Shown here in pieces: positions 23,385-35,077 of a DNA stretch of 64,000 bases. The position numbers and the translations under genes were made by a program. Every line of letters begins with the position of its first letter. The stretch's first letter is position 1. The stretch covers positions 19,655,557-19,719,556 of the forward strand of contig NC_092320.1 in assembly GCF_036785885.1 (NCBI RefSeq). The letters run 5' to 3'. Source of the stretch: Coffea arabica (lineage: Eukaryota; Streptophyta; Magnoliopsida; Gentianales; Rubiaceae). The notes under the pieces were generated by a model that was not told the origin of the DNA, ran no database searches, and saw only the letters and a list, made by a program, of their open reading frames with translations.

Positions 23385-25347
23385 TTCTCTTCTTTTTCCC
23401 CTCAGACCTATAAGAACAAAATAAAATTAACAAATTAGAAATCAGAGAAATCAAGATCGGAAATTTATGGGACAAATAGCTGTTTAAAAGTTAAGATGCA
23501 AAAACCCATTTTTGGGATTAGTTATCTGAAATGCTTTTTCCCAAAAAAAAAAAAGAAAAAACCATGTTTTAACTTTTGAATTACTATGGAACAACCACAT
23601 TATACGATCTAACATATCAAAAAAAAAAAAAAAAGAAGTAAGTACTAATGCTGTTGAATTCCTTAAGCAGGGACTTTGAGTCAGTAACAAATGACTAATC
23701 AAAGAAAAAAAATTCATGAGAAGAGGCCAACTATGGGGAAATGAGGTGGACTTGGAAGGTTACTTTTGAGGTTTTCTCAAATGGGTCCGGGAAATTTTGA
23801 GTAAAAATGAAGTTTTTAAGATGAAATTTGGGTTCTTAATCATATGAACCCCAAATATACATAAAGTTACTGACCAAAAGAAAATCTGCACACATTTGCA
23901 GAGACAGAGAGAGGGAGAGAGCGAGAGGGAGAGGGAGCGACTTGATGAAGAAGTCTATTGAGTGGATTTGAAGTGAGAAATGCCGGCTTCAGAGATTATT
24001 TTAAACGGCTTTTCACAGAGCACAACCTTTGCTTTTGAGAAAATTGCTGAAATAGTCTCTGATTTTTTTGAAAAATCAGACTTTGGTCTTGAATCCATAA
24101 AACGTATTTTATCACGAATTTTGTTTCTTTTTTTTAGGTATTATCTTCAAATTTTATGCCAAGCTATTTTCATAACAGTGGAAGAGAGTTGTACGCTTGT
24201 CCTATCTATAATTTGAAGAATTTTTCAAAATATTTGTATTTTACGTTCCGAACAAGTTATTTTTATAGTCAGTTACATTTATATTATTATATGGTGTTTG
24301 TTAAGATAGACTAATACAAAATTACTTTTATTATTACAATTTAGGGCGATAATTAAACTTTTTATTTTCTTTTTAAGAACAAAGAGTGATTGCTAGCTTT
24401 CAAATCAAGAAATTTAACTCTTTTATCCTTCTTTTTTTTTAGCTAAGACCATAGACCAATGAGCTTTAATTCTTAATCACAAGTTAGTCCAACCAATTGT
24501 TAAAAATCTCTAACATTAATCATCTCCAAGGATTAGCAAAGCATTATTGGTTTGTCCAGTTCATTATTGAAGGATAGATTTTCCCGTTAACGTCATTCTT
24601 TAATTTAACAGCTCAAAAGCCTTAGTGAAGCTAGTACTGGTTTGTTCAGTTCTTATTGTAAATCTGTATGAAAAATGTTGCCAGTTTGTAGTTACATGTA
24701 CAACAACAGATAAGGCCGTTGGACGTGTGGAAACAAATTAGGCTCATGGGAGATACATTACAGATTAGGCCGTTGGACTGGTTTGAGGCAGCTCCTAACC
24801 AGGCATAATTTTGCAGACTTTCATCTTGGAGCAACAATCCTCACATTTCGCCTCTGAACTGTCCTGCAGAAAAATTGAAATTGTGTACTGCATGGCCGTT
24901 TTCGCTAAGACTTCTGATAAAAGATTTTGATCACCATTAACAAGATCAAATACTTCGATACCTTTCAATCTCATAAACAATACAAGGAACTTCCATATGA
25001 ATCTTCCCAGTCCAAATATAACCTAGCAACAACATGCTCAAATCAGCCTTTACTAACCAGCTAATAGTTAACAGAAAGATATCGCCATCCAGTTAAATCG
25101 CCTGATGGAAGTAAAGGAATGGATATAAAAAAGAAAAAAGCAGCAAAAGCAAATAGAACAATCCATAGTTAAAAGAAAGAGAGAGAGAGAGAGAGGAATC
25201 TGCAATTAAAACATTAACAGTACATAAGAGTTGATAAACTTTCTGCAGCACTTAGAAGAATTTACAGGACTATTACAGTAATATTTAGCAGTCTACAGAT
25301 AGCATCTCTACAAACATTCAGGGCAAGATTGAGCTCAACATCTATGA
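23385..25347. other. AUG1 promoter side and 3' flank of NRPE5
   Basis: The part near 23385-24000 is the AUG1 leader and promoter, with A-runs and a GA-rich run. Between 24640 and 25020 the minus strand has a frame (24795..24980, containing GIEVFDLVNGDQNLLSEVL) preceded and followed by possible splice sites. I do not recognise it; it may be a decayed exon or chance. A (GA)n run lies at 25177-25194. The last 150 bases are probably NRPE5 3' UTR. Confidence 0.4.
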
Positions 25348-28300
25348 TCACCAAACACATCTGTAGGTAACGTGCGTCTCAGTGATCTCGTTATTGTAGG
25401 TAACCTTCAACACCTGCCCCTTTTCAAGTCCATAGTATCGAGCGATTGCATCTTTTTGCAACATCCGCGGGAGCTGAAAAATGGTTTAGTGGATATGTCA
25501 GAGAAATTCCGATTTAAGAATGAAATAACAGCTGCCTCAGATTTTTTTTTTTTTTGGTTTTTTTGGGGGGGTGGGGGTGGGGGAAGATGAAGCTGCCTCA
25601 GGTGAAATCTCAGACAAAAACTTCACATTGGAAGTATTTTTAACGTTTTCAGAAAGCATATACAACTAGTCCGGGAATCGAAAATCTTGTCTGAGGAAAG
25701 AAGAAATGAATATCAGATGTTATGAACCATATGCCCTTTGAAAAGATTGGAATATTTCAATAAGAGTACTTAATAAAGAAGCAGATGCTGATAAAAGAAT
25801 AGGCAGAAAACCAAATAAAGATCCACAAAATGATAAAAAGTGGAGAATAATAAACAACTTAGATGTATGGAAAGATACAAACATTGTCTCCAGAGAAGCT
25901 CTCAGAAAATGTGACTTGGGGATCAATAAATCTTATCAATCAAATATGTATGAGCAGAATCAGCATTTCTAGGTTGATGACGAAGTACATCATTTATTCA
26001 GAATGAACATCAAGATAAGTCAACCAGATAATTTTACAAATTAGAACCCGGGGGTACATTAATACCAAGAAACATTGGTTTCTCACTATACCATCAAAGA
26101 ACTTGAAAGGTTGCAGCACATTTCTGAAACTTTAAGAAAATGTTGCTGCCACAACATGCTGCAAGAACCATGTTCTGCACCTAGAGATGTAAAACTATAA
26201 GAAAACAAATTCTATATCACTTCCATAATAACACCAACCTGTTTGTCCTCTATGTTATACTTCTCAAGAAGCCTTTGTTTCTCTTCTTCAGTTAGCAGTT
26301 GATGCTTTGGCTTCAAAACGTGCTTGGTGACATTGACAAGCAAGTCAGTAATCTGAGGCATGGCAAGATATTAGCCGCATGACATGGATTATTAGTCAAA
26401 AATCATAATACATATTCAAATCATTGAGTAAATGAGGCTTCCACTTTGATCAACGTCTTGCTTTGTCTGGGACTCTTGGGAGATGAAAGAAGCACATTTA
26501 AGTGTATCTTGTATTGTTTTCAAATAACCAACTTAGCTTTTTGCAAGAACATCTGGTCATAGGAGAGTGTCAGTTCTAGATATCAATATAAGAAAGCAGT
26601 GGCCACTGAAATATCTCCCTCTTTATCATCTTGGAAAGTCATTCACACCAAAACAAAGTAACATTCAACTCTAAGAAGTTTTAAATACTTTTCCCAATTA
26701 TAGCTATTAACAATGCTAGAATAGAGTATGCAAGACTCGCACATATAAATAAGCTTACCCAACAAGTTCGATTTTTGACTATACCTGGTTGGGTCCGTTC
26801 AAATAGAGTTGTTGGCTTCAGAACAAAGAGACAGGTAGAGGATGAAAACGAAGAACTGACAACAGCCCTAATAATTTAAAAGCCCAATTATTTTGGAAAA
26901 AAAACATTCAGGAACAAATACAAGGGTTGCCGAATTCTTTGATGCACTTTCTAAAATCACAAAAAGGGAGTGACATATATTACTCACTGCTCTATCAGAG
27001 GCTTAGAGTTGAAAAAATGGTTGCAGACGACAAAGAGAGCATGGAGGAAACTGGAATTATAGGCAAGTACCAAATAGAGTAGCAAGTAATAAAGACTGGA
27101 AGATGATTGCAATGCAAAGTTGTAGTGGCTATAGCATGCTGATTCATTGGCACAAGCAACTTTCACGATATGAATGCACGGTCTGTTTCTTTTTCTTTTT
27201 CCCTCTCCAAGCCTGTATATTCCAATTTTTATCCACAAAATCCAAACTCACCTTACACCAAATGAATGACAAAATCATGTATAGTCTTAAAACAGCTTTG
27301 AACATGCTTAGAGCTTCCTTGAGTAATTAGTACATTCTAACGTAAAATGGAAAAGTATCATAAATCACATGGAAAGCATAAACCTCCAAGTGCTCTAAAT
27401 TTTTTTGCTGGAAAGTTCCTTCATTTCACAGGTTCCTTGAGGAGAGGGTACGCAAGCATATTGACAGCAGCAGCTCAAAGGCCAAGCATTCCCAAATACC
27501 AATATATTCAAACATAAATGGTAAATGCAAACAGTGAAAAGAAGGCAACCAACCTGGAAAATCTCAACTTTGAAAGGCAAGAGATCCACAGCTTTCATAG
27601 CCTGGCTGGTTATGTGATTTTGCACAATTAGTATCAGCCTACTTAGAGTGTCTTTGTTCATGATTTGGTTTGCAATACCACGAATTACATTTACTTTCAC
27701 CACATTAGGCCCACAGAAAAGGACTAGAATCTGCATTCAAGAATTCAAAGATCTCAATAGGTATCCCAATTTGATGATGGTACATAATTTCTAAATATAA
27801 AAGAAGCAGACAACATTCGACCAAATAATAATCTTAACTTCAGCATCTTAAATCTATAAAGAAACCAGAGGCAGTGCTGTTTAAGGGCATATTCAAGAAT
27901 TTGTCCAAGGCATGTCAAGAAAAGGGGAGTACACTTCTACTTCTCCCAATCTTGACCTATCATCAAATGCAGAATAGCCAAATCAGAAAGAGATAGACAC
28001 ACACACATGGAACCACATTATCCCTCCTATTTCAGTTCCTAAGAGGCTTGAAGATTGAGCATATAAAACGTGAAGAGCTAAAGAAACAACAAGAAGAAGC
28101 AAAGGAATTTCGAATTTAAAACTAGCAATCAGATACATATCAAAAACTACTTTGTTTTTTAAACTCACATAAAGAGCAACTGAAATGAATAAAAACAAAA
28201 GAAAATGCATGAAAAAACATTCCTTATAATTACTTCAATTTCCACTAACCATTAACCAAGTCGAGATTTCTATCACTCGAACAAAAAATACCAAGAAAGG

Positions 28301-30787
28301 GCTATAATCAAAAGAAAAGAAAGGTGCAAAGTAACTAGGCGGACATCGTGTGCAAAGTAACTAGGGGGACTTCGCAATATGTCCATGGTACTATTTGACT
28401 CCTGACAATCAGCCATTTCAGACCATGCCACATTGACATAGATGCCATTGTCTGCTTCAGTCACATATCAAAGCATCAGGACCACAGATGTTCTTCTCCA
28501 GTTCCAGATAAATGCTAATTCTGAAAATAGTAAGAATCAGACCTGATGTTAAAGAACCAGAAGTAGAAAAACTGAGGTAGGCTTTCCTATGCTGTAGTTA
28601 AAGACAGTTCGAAACATTTAACATGTCATTTTCTGAATGGAACTTCTGTGGGATGAGTGAACAAATTTCTGGAACAGATAAAACACACAGAACTTGCTTA
28701 AAAGTGCTGCACTCATGATTCTGCAGTGGCTACTTCCAATTCTTTTTCTTGAAACATATTTCAAGTGTGACTTGGGTACGAGGTCACAAGAAAAATGTGC
28801 TGTCTGAATCGCAGAGAGCTGTTAATTGAGCATTTGCAATCTTGTAATGCATCTTTGTTATCTTCAGGGCATTCATATCTTAAATCAGTTACTAAATCTC
28901 CAATCTCTTCAGTGATTTCATTGCAACCTTCATTTAGCATTTCCATTCACCCATCTTGTCAATCTCAGAATTCATAGAGGAAGAACCAATGATCTTTTCT
29001 GGAAGATCATGAGCTGCAGGCTATGTTTTAACCTCACAAACATCAAGTGTATCAACAGTAGGTCTTCATGGACTCTATTGCAGAAACCAATAAGAAGGAT
29101 TCTAGAGGTTTAGCTGGTCTATCAAACTAAGTCAAGACATCCCCAGCTATCTGTTTAACTTCTATCTTTTTCTGTGAGTGCCAACTCCAGTTTTTCCAAC
29201 TCTCTTCAGCCTGCATGCATAGCTTAATTGCTATACCGGTAAATTCATCACAGGATTCCATTTACTGCATGTCATTGTTATTATTTTATGACAGCAGGTT
29301 TAGGGCTTAAATTAATGAGCTTAGATTCAATCGAATCTCAAATAAACCCTCAAGATTCCACCTCAATTAGGTCCTCAAATTGGATGGCTAGATTCAGGGA
29401 TAACACTACCATAATTCATTCAGATGGAGGAGTATACGCAAAGTTGAAACTGTACAAATTGGAAAGAATCATAAGACCAAGATTTCAAAGGAAATAATAA
29501 TAATAATTTAAACAGATATATCCAGCATTCCAGCAAATGGAATATATCCAATATTTCAGACATTTGATGGGCCAAATTTGAATTCCATTAGAAAGACGGT
29601 GAAGAAAATTATAACTTATCTTGAAGGCACTAAAATTTCTATGACATGTGTGAACCCTTTTAATTCCAGTAAAATTTGAAGAATATAGTTCTCAAGCACA
29701 ACTTTGATGTTCTCAGATACATTAAGAAATCAAAACCTACATAACCATTCTAACCTAAGCAGCATTGGTGATTCCTCAAGGCTCAGAGAATTGCTTTTCC
29801 TTTCTTGGCAACTGTCTTAAGAGCATTTCTCATGTCCAGCCAACCATCTCTGTAAAATATGAGTCCTTTTCATCTTCTTATTATTTTGGCTGTCAGACCT
29901 TTCTCGTTATGAAAGACATTTAATGAGACTTGGTAACATAGGTTTTACAAAAAAAAAAAAAAAAAAAACTGTTAAACTCTAACAAAGCAATACTTTGAGT
30001 ACTTCCTTCAATTTAAATTGGTAGTGTAGACAGCATAGAGCAAAACAATATCATGTACAAAAATCATGCCAGTATGGCTGTTCATGCAATTCCGAGGTGA
30101 CTGAATCGGTCTACATCAATATCTGACATTGAAAAACTCAGGCGCAAATATCTACGAGCAGGGTAACCTTTTCACAAGGAGCAATAACAGATTGGTGAAT
30201 GTGATAAATGAAGAGCTTTATTCGCCATGTTGATTAGAGCCAGAGAAAATAACAGGAAAAGAAGCACAGTTGATAGGACAACAATGAGGGAAAAAAAAAA
30301 AAAAGAAACAATTTTCATCTAAAGGTGCTAGACTTTAACAAAAACAAAAACCACGCAAGTCTTGAGTTCTAGATTTTTGAAATATAACAGATCAAGAACT
30401 AATAACTTGTCACAGACAGACTAGGAATTCATTATTGACATTTCATCATGAATGTTAGCAACCTAACAATAGGCAAACGTTTCACAACTTGAAAGATACC
30501 AGAACTCAAAATCTGACCTTGTTAGAAGGGTCATCCTTGTGAAGAGCAGAGATTCTCAGGCGATCAATGTCAGGCTGTTGGCCGTAGTTATTACGGAAGT
30601 CTTGAAGAGAGAGTCCAATCTCCGAATTGGGTACGAGAAAACCACGGTCCCTAAGCATTTCCAGCACAGTTCGGCGTGACAAGTAGTACCTATGAGACTC
30701 TATGCTACCCTCATCGATATAGCTACTCAAACACCTCGGGTAACTCTCCCCATCTACATCCATTTCCATTTTCCCACCGACATCCAT
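25348..30787 (-). CDS. NRPE5: RNA polymerase V subunit 5 (RPB5-like)
   Basis: Four coding exons on the minus strand, 30518..30787, 27554..27730, 26239..26352 and 25348..25473, all in phase 0 with GT-AG introns, give 228 residues. The N-terminal jaw domain has ESHRYYLSRRTVLEMLRDRG, SLQDFRNNYG and DIDRLRISALH. The middle has CGPNVVKVNVIRGI and LILIVQNHITSQAMKA. The C-terminal assembly domain has VNVTKHVLKPKHQLLTEEEK, LPRMLQKDAIARYYGL and the ending HVTYRCVW. The ESHRYYL start and RCVW end mark the plant-specific Pol V type (NRPE5) and not the Pol II subunit NRPB5. Pol V makes scaffold transcripts for RNA-directed DNA methylation. An acceptor CAG just upstream (exon from 30841) suggests a 5' UTR intron, with a first non-coding exon near 31345 whose donor may be GC (CACAG|GCAAGC). 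A decayed second copy lies at 33838..40735. Confidence 0.93.
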
Positions 30788-30840
30788 AGCTTTTCTCACC
30801 GGGTTTTCAGCTAGGCAAGTTGTGCTCTTTTTTTCTTCTT

Positions 30841-31500
30841 CCTGAATGCAAGAAAGCATTAACCATTAAACTCAGGGCAGTTCGACAAGGGCAATTATAA
30901 TAGGGATTTCCACCTTATCCTTATTTCAATTGTCAATGAACCTCTTCGAATTAACAGCTAAATAAAGTAAACATTTAACCAGATAAATAATTACCATTAG
31001 CAGAAGTCACACTAAACCCTCTTAGATTTTTATGCCATTAGACCGTGTATCATCAAGAATTAGAGTAATTTTGTCGCAGGCACAAATACCATAAACATAT
31101 TCAAGCAGATTACACTCTCTTCCCAAAACTAAACTAATGCATTTCCATACCAAAAACAGATTAGAAACTAAACAATCAACCAATTAAGGGATTGTAGCAA
31201 CTAATATCTAACTTTCAAGAAACCAAAACAAAAAAATGCTTTTATCTTGCTGGAGATAAAATGATACACAAAAAGGCAACACATTGGAGAGAAAGAAGCA
31301 GAACGAAAGATGTTGGGAGAAGGAGAAAGTGAGGGAGCTTGCCTGTGCCGGTGATCTCTTGCAGTAATGAGAATTGAGCGTAGGGTTTAAGCCCTTGGCC
31401 TTAAAAGTTAAAACCAGAGACCGTGGTCGGAAAATGGACAAAAGGTTAAAAAAAAAAAAAAAAAAAGAATTTACCTAGCATTTTGAGACTGTCACTAGGT
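30841..31500 (-). promoter_or_regulatory. NRPE5 5' UTR, leader intron and promoter side
   Basis: The region upstream of the NRPE5 ATG has a likely leader-intron acceptor at 30842 (TTGCATTCAG) and a candidate leader exon ending near 31345. No TATA box is obvious. An A-run at 31447-31466 marks its far side. Confidence 0.4.
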
Positions 31501-33224
31501 ACTACCGTACTAGCATTATATACATTGTGATTTTGATTTTTTTTTTTTTTTACTACTCTTACTAGCATCGCAATACTAGTTTGTTTGGAATGATTTGGAA
31601 AAAAAATTCAAGTTTTGTTTTGTTTGTAAAAATAATACTGTAGTATTTTTATTGATAAGGTGGGTGTGTGATTAAAAAAATTGATTGAAAAGATAAAATG
31701 ATGATTAAAAATATATTTATAATACAGTAATAAAATTTTTTTAATGATATTAACTATGAAAGTGAAACAACATGTTATAACGATGTGTTTATATAATAAA
31801 AGACATATATAAATATAAAAAATATTTCTATAAAATCTAAAAATTATCTGTGCCTAAACATTTAGGATAAGTGAGATAATATTTCTTTTTTTCTTTTTGC
31901 AAAAGGATGGAATAAGGTTAAGTATAGAGCTAGTGAGATAATATTTCTTTTTTTTTTTGGGCAAAAGGATGGAATAAGGTTAAGTATAGAGCTATCAATA
32001 GGGTTAGATCAACAACAATCAACTTGAAATAATTAAAATCAAGCCTTACACTTCATTAGGTTTGGTTGAGTTTAAACTTCAAAATGAGCCCCAATTAAAT
32101 TAAATTGTGAGTTGACTTTATACTTAATGAGGCTCGATTCGATTAAATGTCAACCCAACCAATTAAGTACATAAGTACTTATTTTTTTAATTCACTGTGA
32201 TGTATATTATTTAATAATTATACATTATAATGTACATAATTTATATAATATATATATATTGATTAAACAAAATAAATATTATGTATACGCCATGTATAAA
32301 ATTATAGATTAGTTGTGAGCTTGTATCGGACCCAAATTAGGCCTGAAACTCTTGTATTTTGATGAACCATGTATGAGTTTCACACAACAAACTTGAAGCC
32401 CAAGTTCAAAAGCCCGAAAATTATATTTTGGTCTGTGAGTTGAGTTTTAACTTTTCAAAATCCGACTCATAAGACTCGATTGACACCTCTAATTAGGTAC
32501 GATAGAGTTGATTATTTAAAATTGTCTTTGCACCTTATTTTTTTTATCCTTTTTAGAATATGGCTATAATATAACCTTTTAAAGAACATTTAACGAATTT
32601 TACCCTCAACTTTTACTTGGCCCCCTCCAATTATTTTTCCAGCGCATACCCCACTTTTCATTGAGGGACAAATGTGTACCGATTCATTTTGTTATTATTA
32701 TTATTTTTACATACATGTGCTTGGCTTTTGTTGACACAGAAAAAGTTGATCACAAAATATAATTTAGGCTTGTTGACAAAAAAAAAAAAAAATGTCAGCA
32801 TAAGTAGCAAATAAATATGATACTAATAAAGATGCCTCCATTCAAATCCAACAACAAACAGACTTCATTTTAATTAATTACAATCAAAATCTTGCATAAA
32901 AAAAAAAGAGTCTTATGTCAACATTGTCCTTTTGTTGCTGAAATGATTAATAATTTACTATTATTGCCATGTTTCTCCAAAAAAAGAAATTTTGAAGTTT
33001 GATTTAATCCCTATTTTCGTCCTCTAAATTCAAAAATAAGCCATATCAGCCCTTATTAACAATTTTGGTCAAGTATAGCATCATGCATAACCATTTTCAA
33101 GCCATATAACCAATTCTGAAATCAGTCACCTTGCAAACATGTAGAAATGAACATTTGAGAAATTGCCACCAGTTGGGAATGGGAATTATTTTTACTTCTC
33201 TGTAACATATACAGAAAAACTGGT
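31501..33224. other. AT-rich intergenic stretch
   Basis: No gene seen. Holds homopolymer runs, the 62-bp tandem duplication listed separately, and long AT-rich tracts around 32160-32290. Confidence 0.4.
31871..31996. repeat. 62-bp tandem duplication
   Basis: GTGAGATAATATTTCTTTTT...AAAAGGATGGAATAAGGTTA...TATAGAGCTA occurs twice head to tail, starting at 31871 and 31933, differing mainly in the T-run. Confidence 0.9.
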
Positions 33225-33537
33225 TCAGGAATGGTGGAGTGGTAAAGCATGGATTCTAATCCCATCAACAGAAGTAACCACTACAATCAAAGGCCAGACA
33301 TCTGACCTTCTCCATATTGATGGAGTATTTATCTGCAACAAGAAATAGAAGAACAGACAATCAATGATCAAAAAAAGTGGTAAAAAGAACTTCATATTTG
33401 ACTTCCACACTGTTGCCCTATAACCTGGACTGGGATTTCTTGCATGATCTTCCTGTTAACTTGGAGCGCCTTGGCGACAATGTCGCCATCGATACATAGA
33501 TTTGATCCGAAGACAGCATCTCCAATGGTTATGAGAC
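33225..33537 (-). pseudogene. unidentified two-exon gene fragment
   Basis: On the minus strand an open segment at 33425..33537 (LITIGDAVFGSNLCIDGDIV ... KIMQEIPVQ) ends in a clean donor CAG|GTTATAG. After 92 bases a clean acceptor (TTGTTGCAG) opens 33225..33332 (INTPSIWRRSDVWPLIVVVT ... HHS, stop), in the same phase. Both halves look like real protein, but no start or upstream exon was found and I do not recognise the family. It may be the tail of a captured or truncated gene. Confidence 0.4.
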
Positions 33538-34879
33538 CTTGACTTCAATGGCAATTGCATGAACTTTCCTACATTATGTTGGAAATGAACAAGCGCAAGT
33601 GGAAAAACACATTAAGATGTGTAGCTCTGTGTTAAAAAAGCATGTAACTAATAAATTTCAAAGACATTTAGCTGTGGAAAGAGGCCCAAAACATTGAGCT
33701 ACATAAGGCATTTTGCACACTGCAGATACCACTGAATAGATATATACAGAATACAAGAGACATTCATATTGACAGACGAGAGCAAACACATAATTATGTA
33801 ACTAATCCCCTAGTGATTTCACAAGCAGATTTACATTCAAGATCTGCTCCTTTTGGAGTTGATAATCTCGAGCCATTGCATTGTTGTGTAGATATTTATT
33901 AGTTGGAAAAAAAGTTTCAGGTGAGATGTCTGACCGGTAAATTGAGGTCCCTATTCCTAAAACTCCCAAAGTCTATCTTTGAATCACAAACTTCAAGATG
34001 ACTCAAGGCATGCATATACAACTAACTAGCTTCAAAGAAAAGGGGCATCATAATATCAGGTCAGGTCAGGAGGTTGCAGATAGAAGCCAAGATATTCAGA
34101 ATTACAATTTTCATGGTGTTGAAGGTTAGCGGAAATTTGCTGTGAATCATTTAATATTGCTTGAAGAAAGATTACAGGGGCCATACCAACCAGAGGCTTT
34201 TGAAGAATGTACTTTTGGCGATGAATGATATTATGTAAATCAAGTTGAAGATCAGAATCAGCTCCTTTAAAATAAGTGATGTTGTTTCATTTAATGTAGA
34301 ATGAGACTTAAAGAAAGTTCAGTGGAGAAGCTTTTAGGGACCAAACTCCTAATACATAGTTATAAGAAACTAGTTTTTCATACCAAGAGAGGGGCTAGGT
34401 TTTTCTTACCTCACCATGAAAGAAGAATAGGGTAATATGAAGTTTCGACATATCTAACAATTGTCATAGGTTTTTCAGCCAAAGTATCTGTAAGACACAT
34501 AAAAGAGATAGAGATTTGTTTATCATAACACCAATGAGTTGCTCCTTTATGTTGGAATTCTTAAGAAGCCTATGTTTGACTCGGTCACTTAATTAAGCCA
34601 GCACTTCATGGCTTCAAGAAGCAAGTCAATAATCTAAAGACGCGTCAAATATTAAGACATTGCATTGATAAGTCAAAGAAGCATGCCAAATGATTACAAA
34701 TAATGCACCAATTGGATCACTTGATATGTTTAGAAACAAGCTATAGAAAATTTAAAGCACAGAAAGGTAGATTATTAAATGAGTGGGACCAAATCAGACA
34801 TTTTATGTGATAGACACAGTAAAAGTTCTTTTTATTGAAAATTCATTACTTTGAACCAAATCAAAACCTAAATGCAGAC

Positions 34880-35026
34880 TGTTAAGAGAATATAAGTATT
34901 CTTGTAGATAATAAATTAGTAAGGGTATTCTTATAAATAGTTTGTTAGGTTTATACTCCTATAAATACTAGTTGGTCACTCATAATACAGTGACTAGATG
35001 TTTTCTTCCCAAGATACCTGTTAACA
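34880..35026 (+). repeat. 5' LTR of the copia element
   Basis: 147 bp, starts TG and ends CA within TGTTAA...TTAACA; contains TATAAATA (near 34966) as a likely TATA box. Confidence 0.97.
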
Positions 35027-35038
35027 TGGTATCAGAGC
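35027..35038 (+). other. primer-binding site (initiator tRNA-Met)
   Basis: TGGTATCAGAGC directly abuts the 5' LTR. This is the standard plant copia site complementary to the 3' end of initiator tRNA-Met. Confidence 0.95.
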
Positions 35039-35077
35039 AAAAGTCCTAGGGTTAGGGTTAAATATCTAGCAAAAGTT

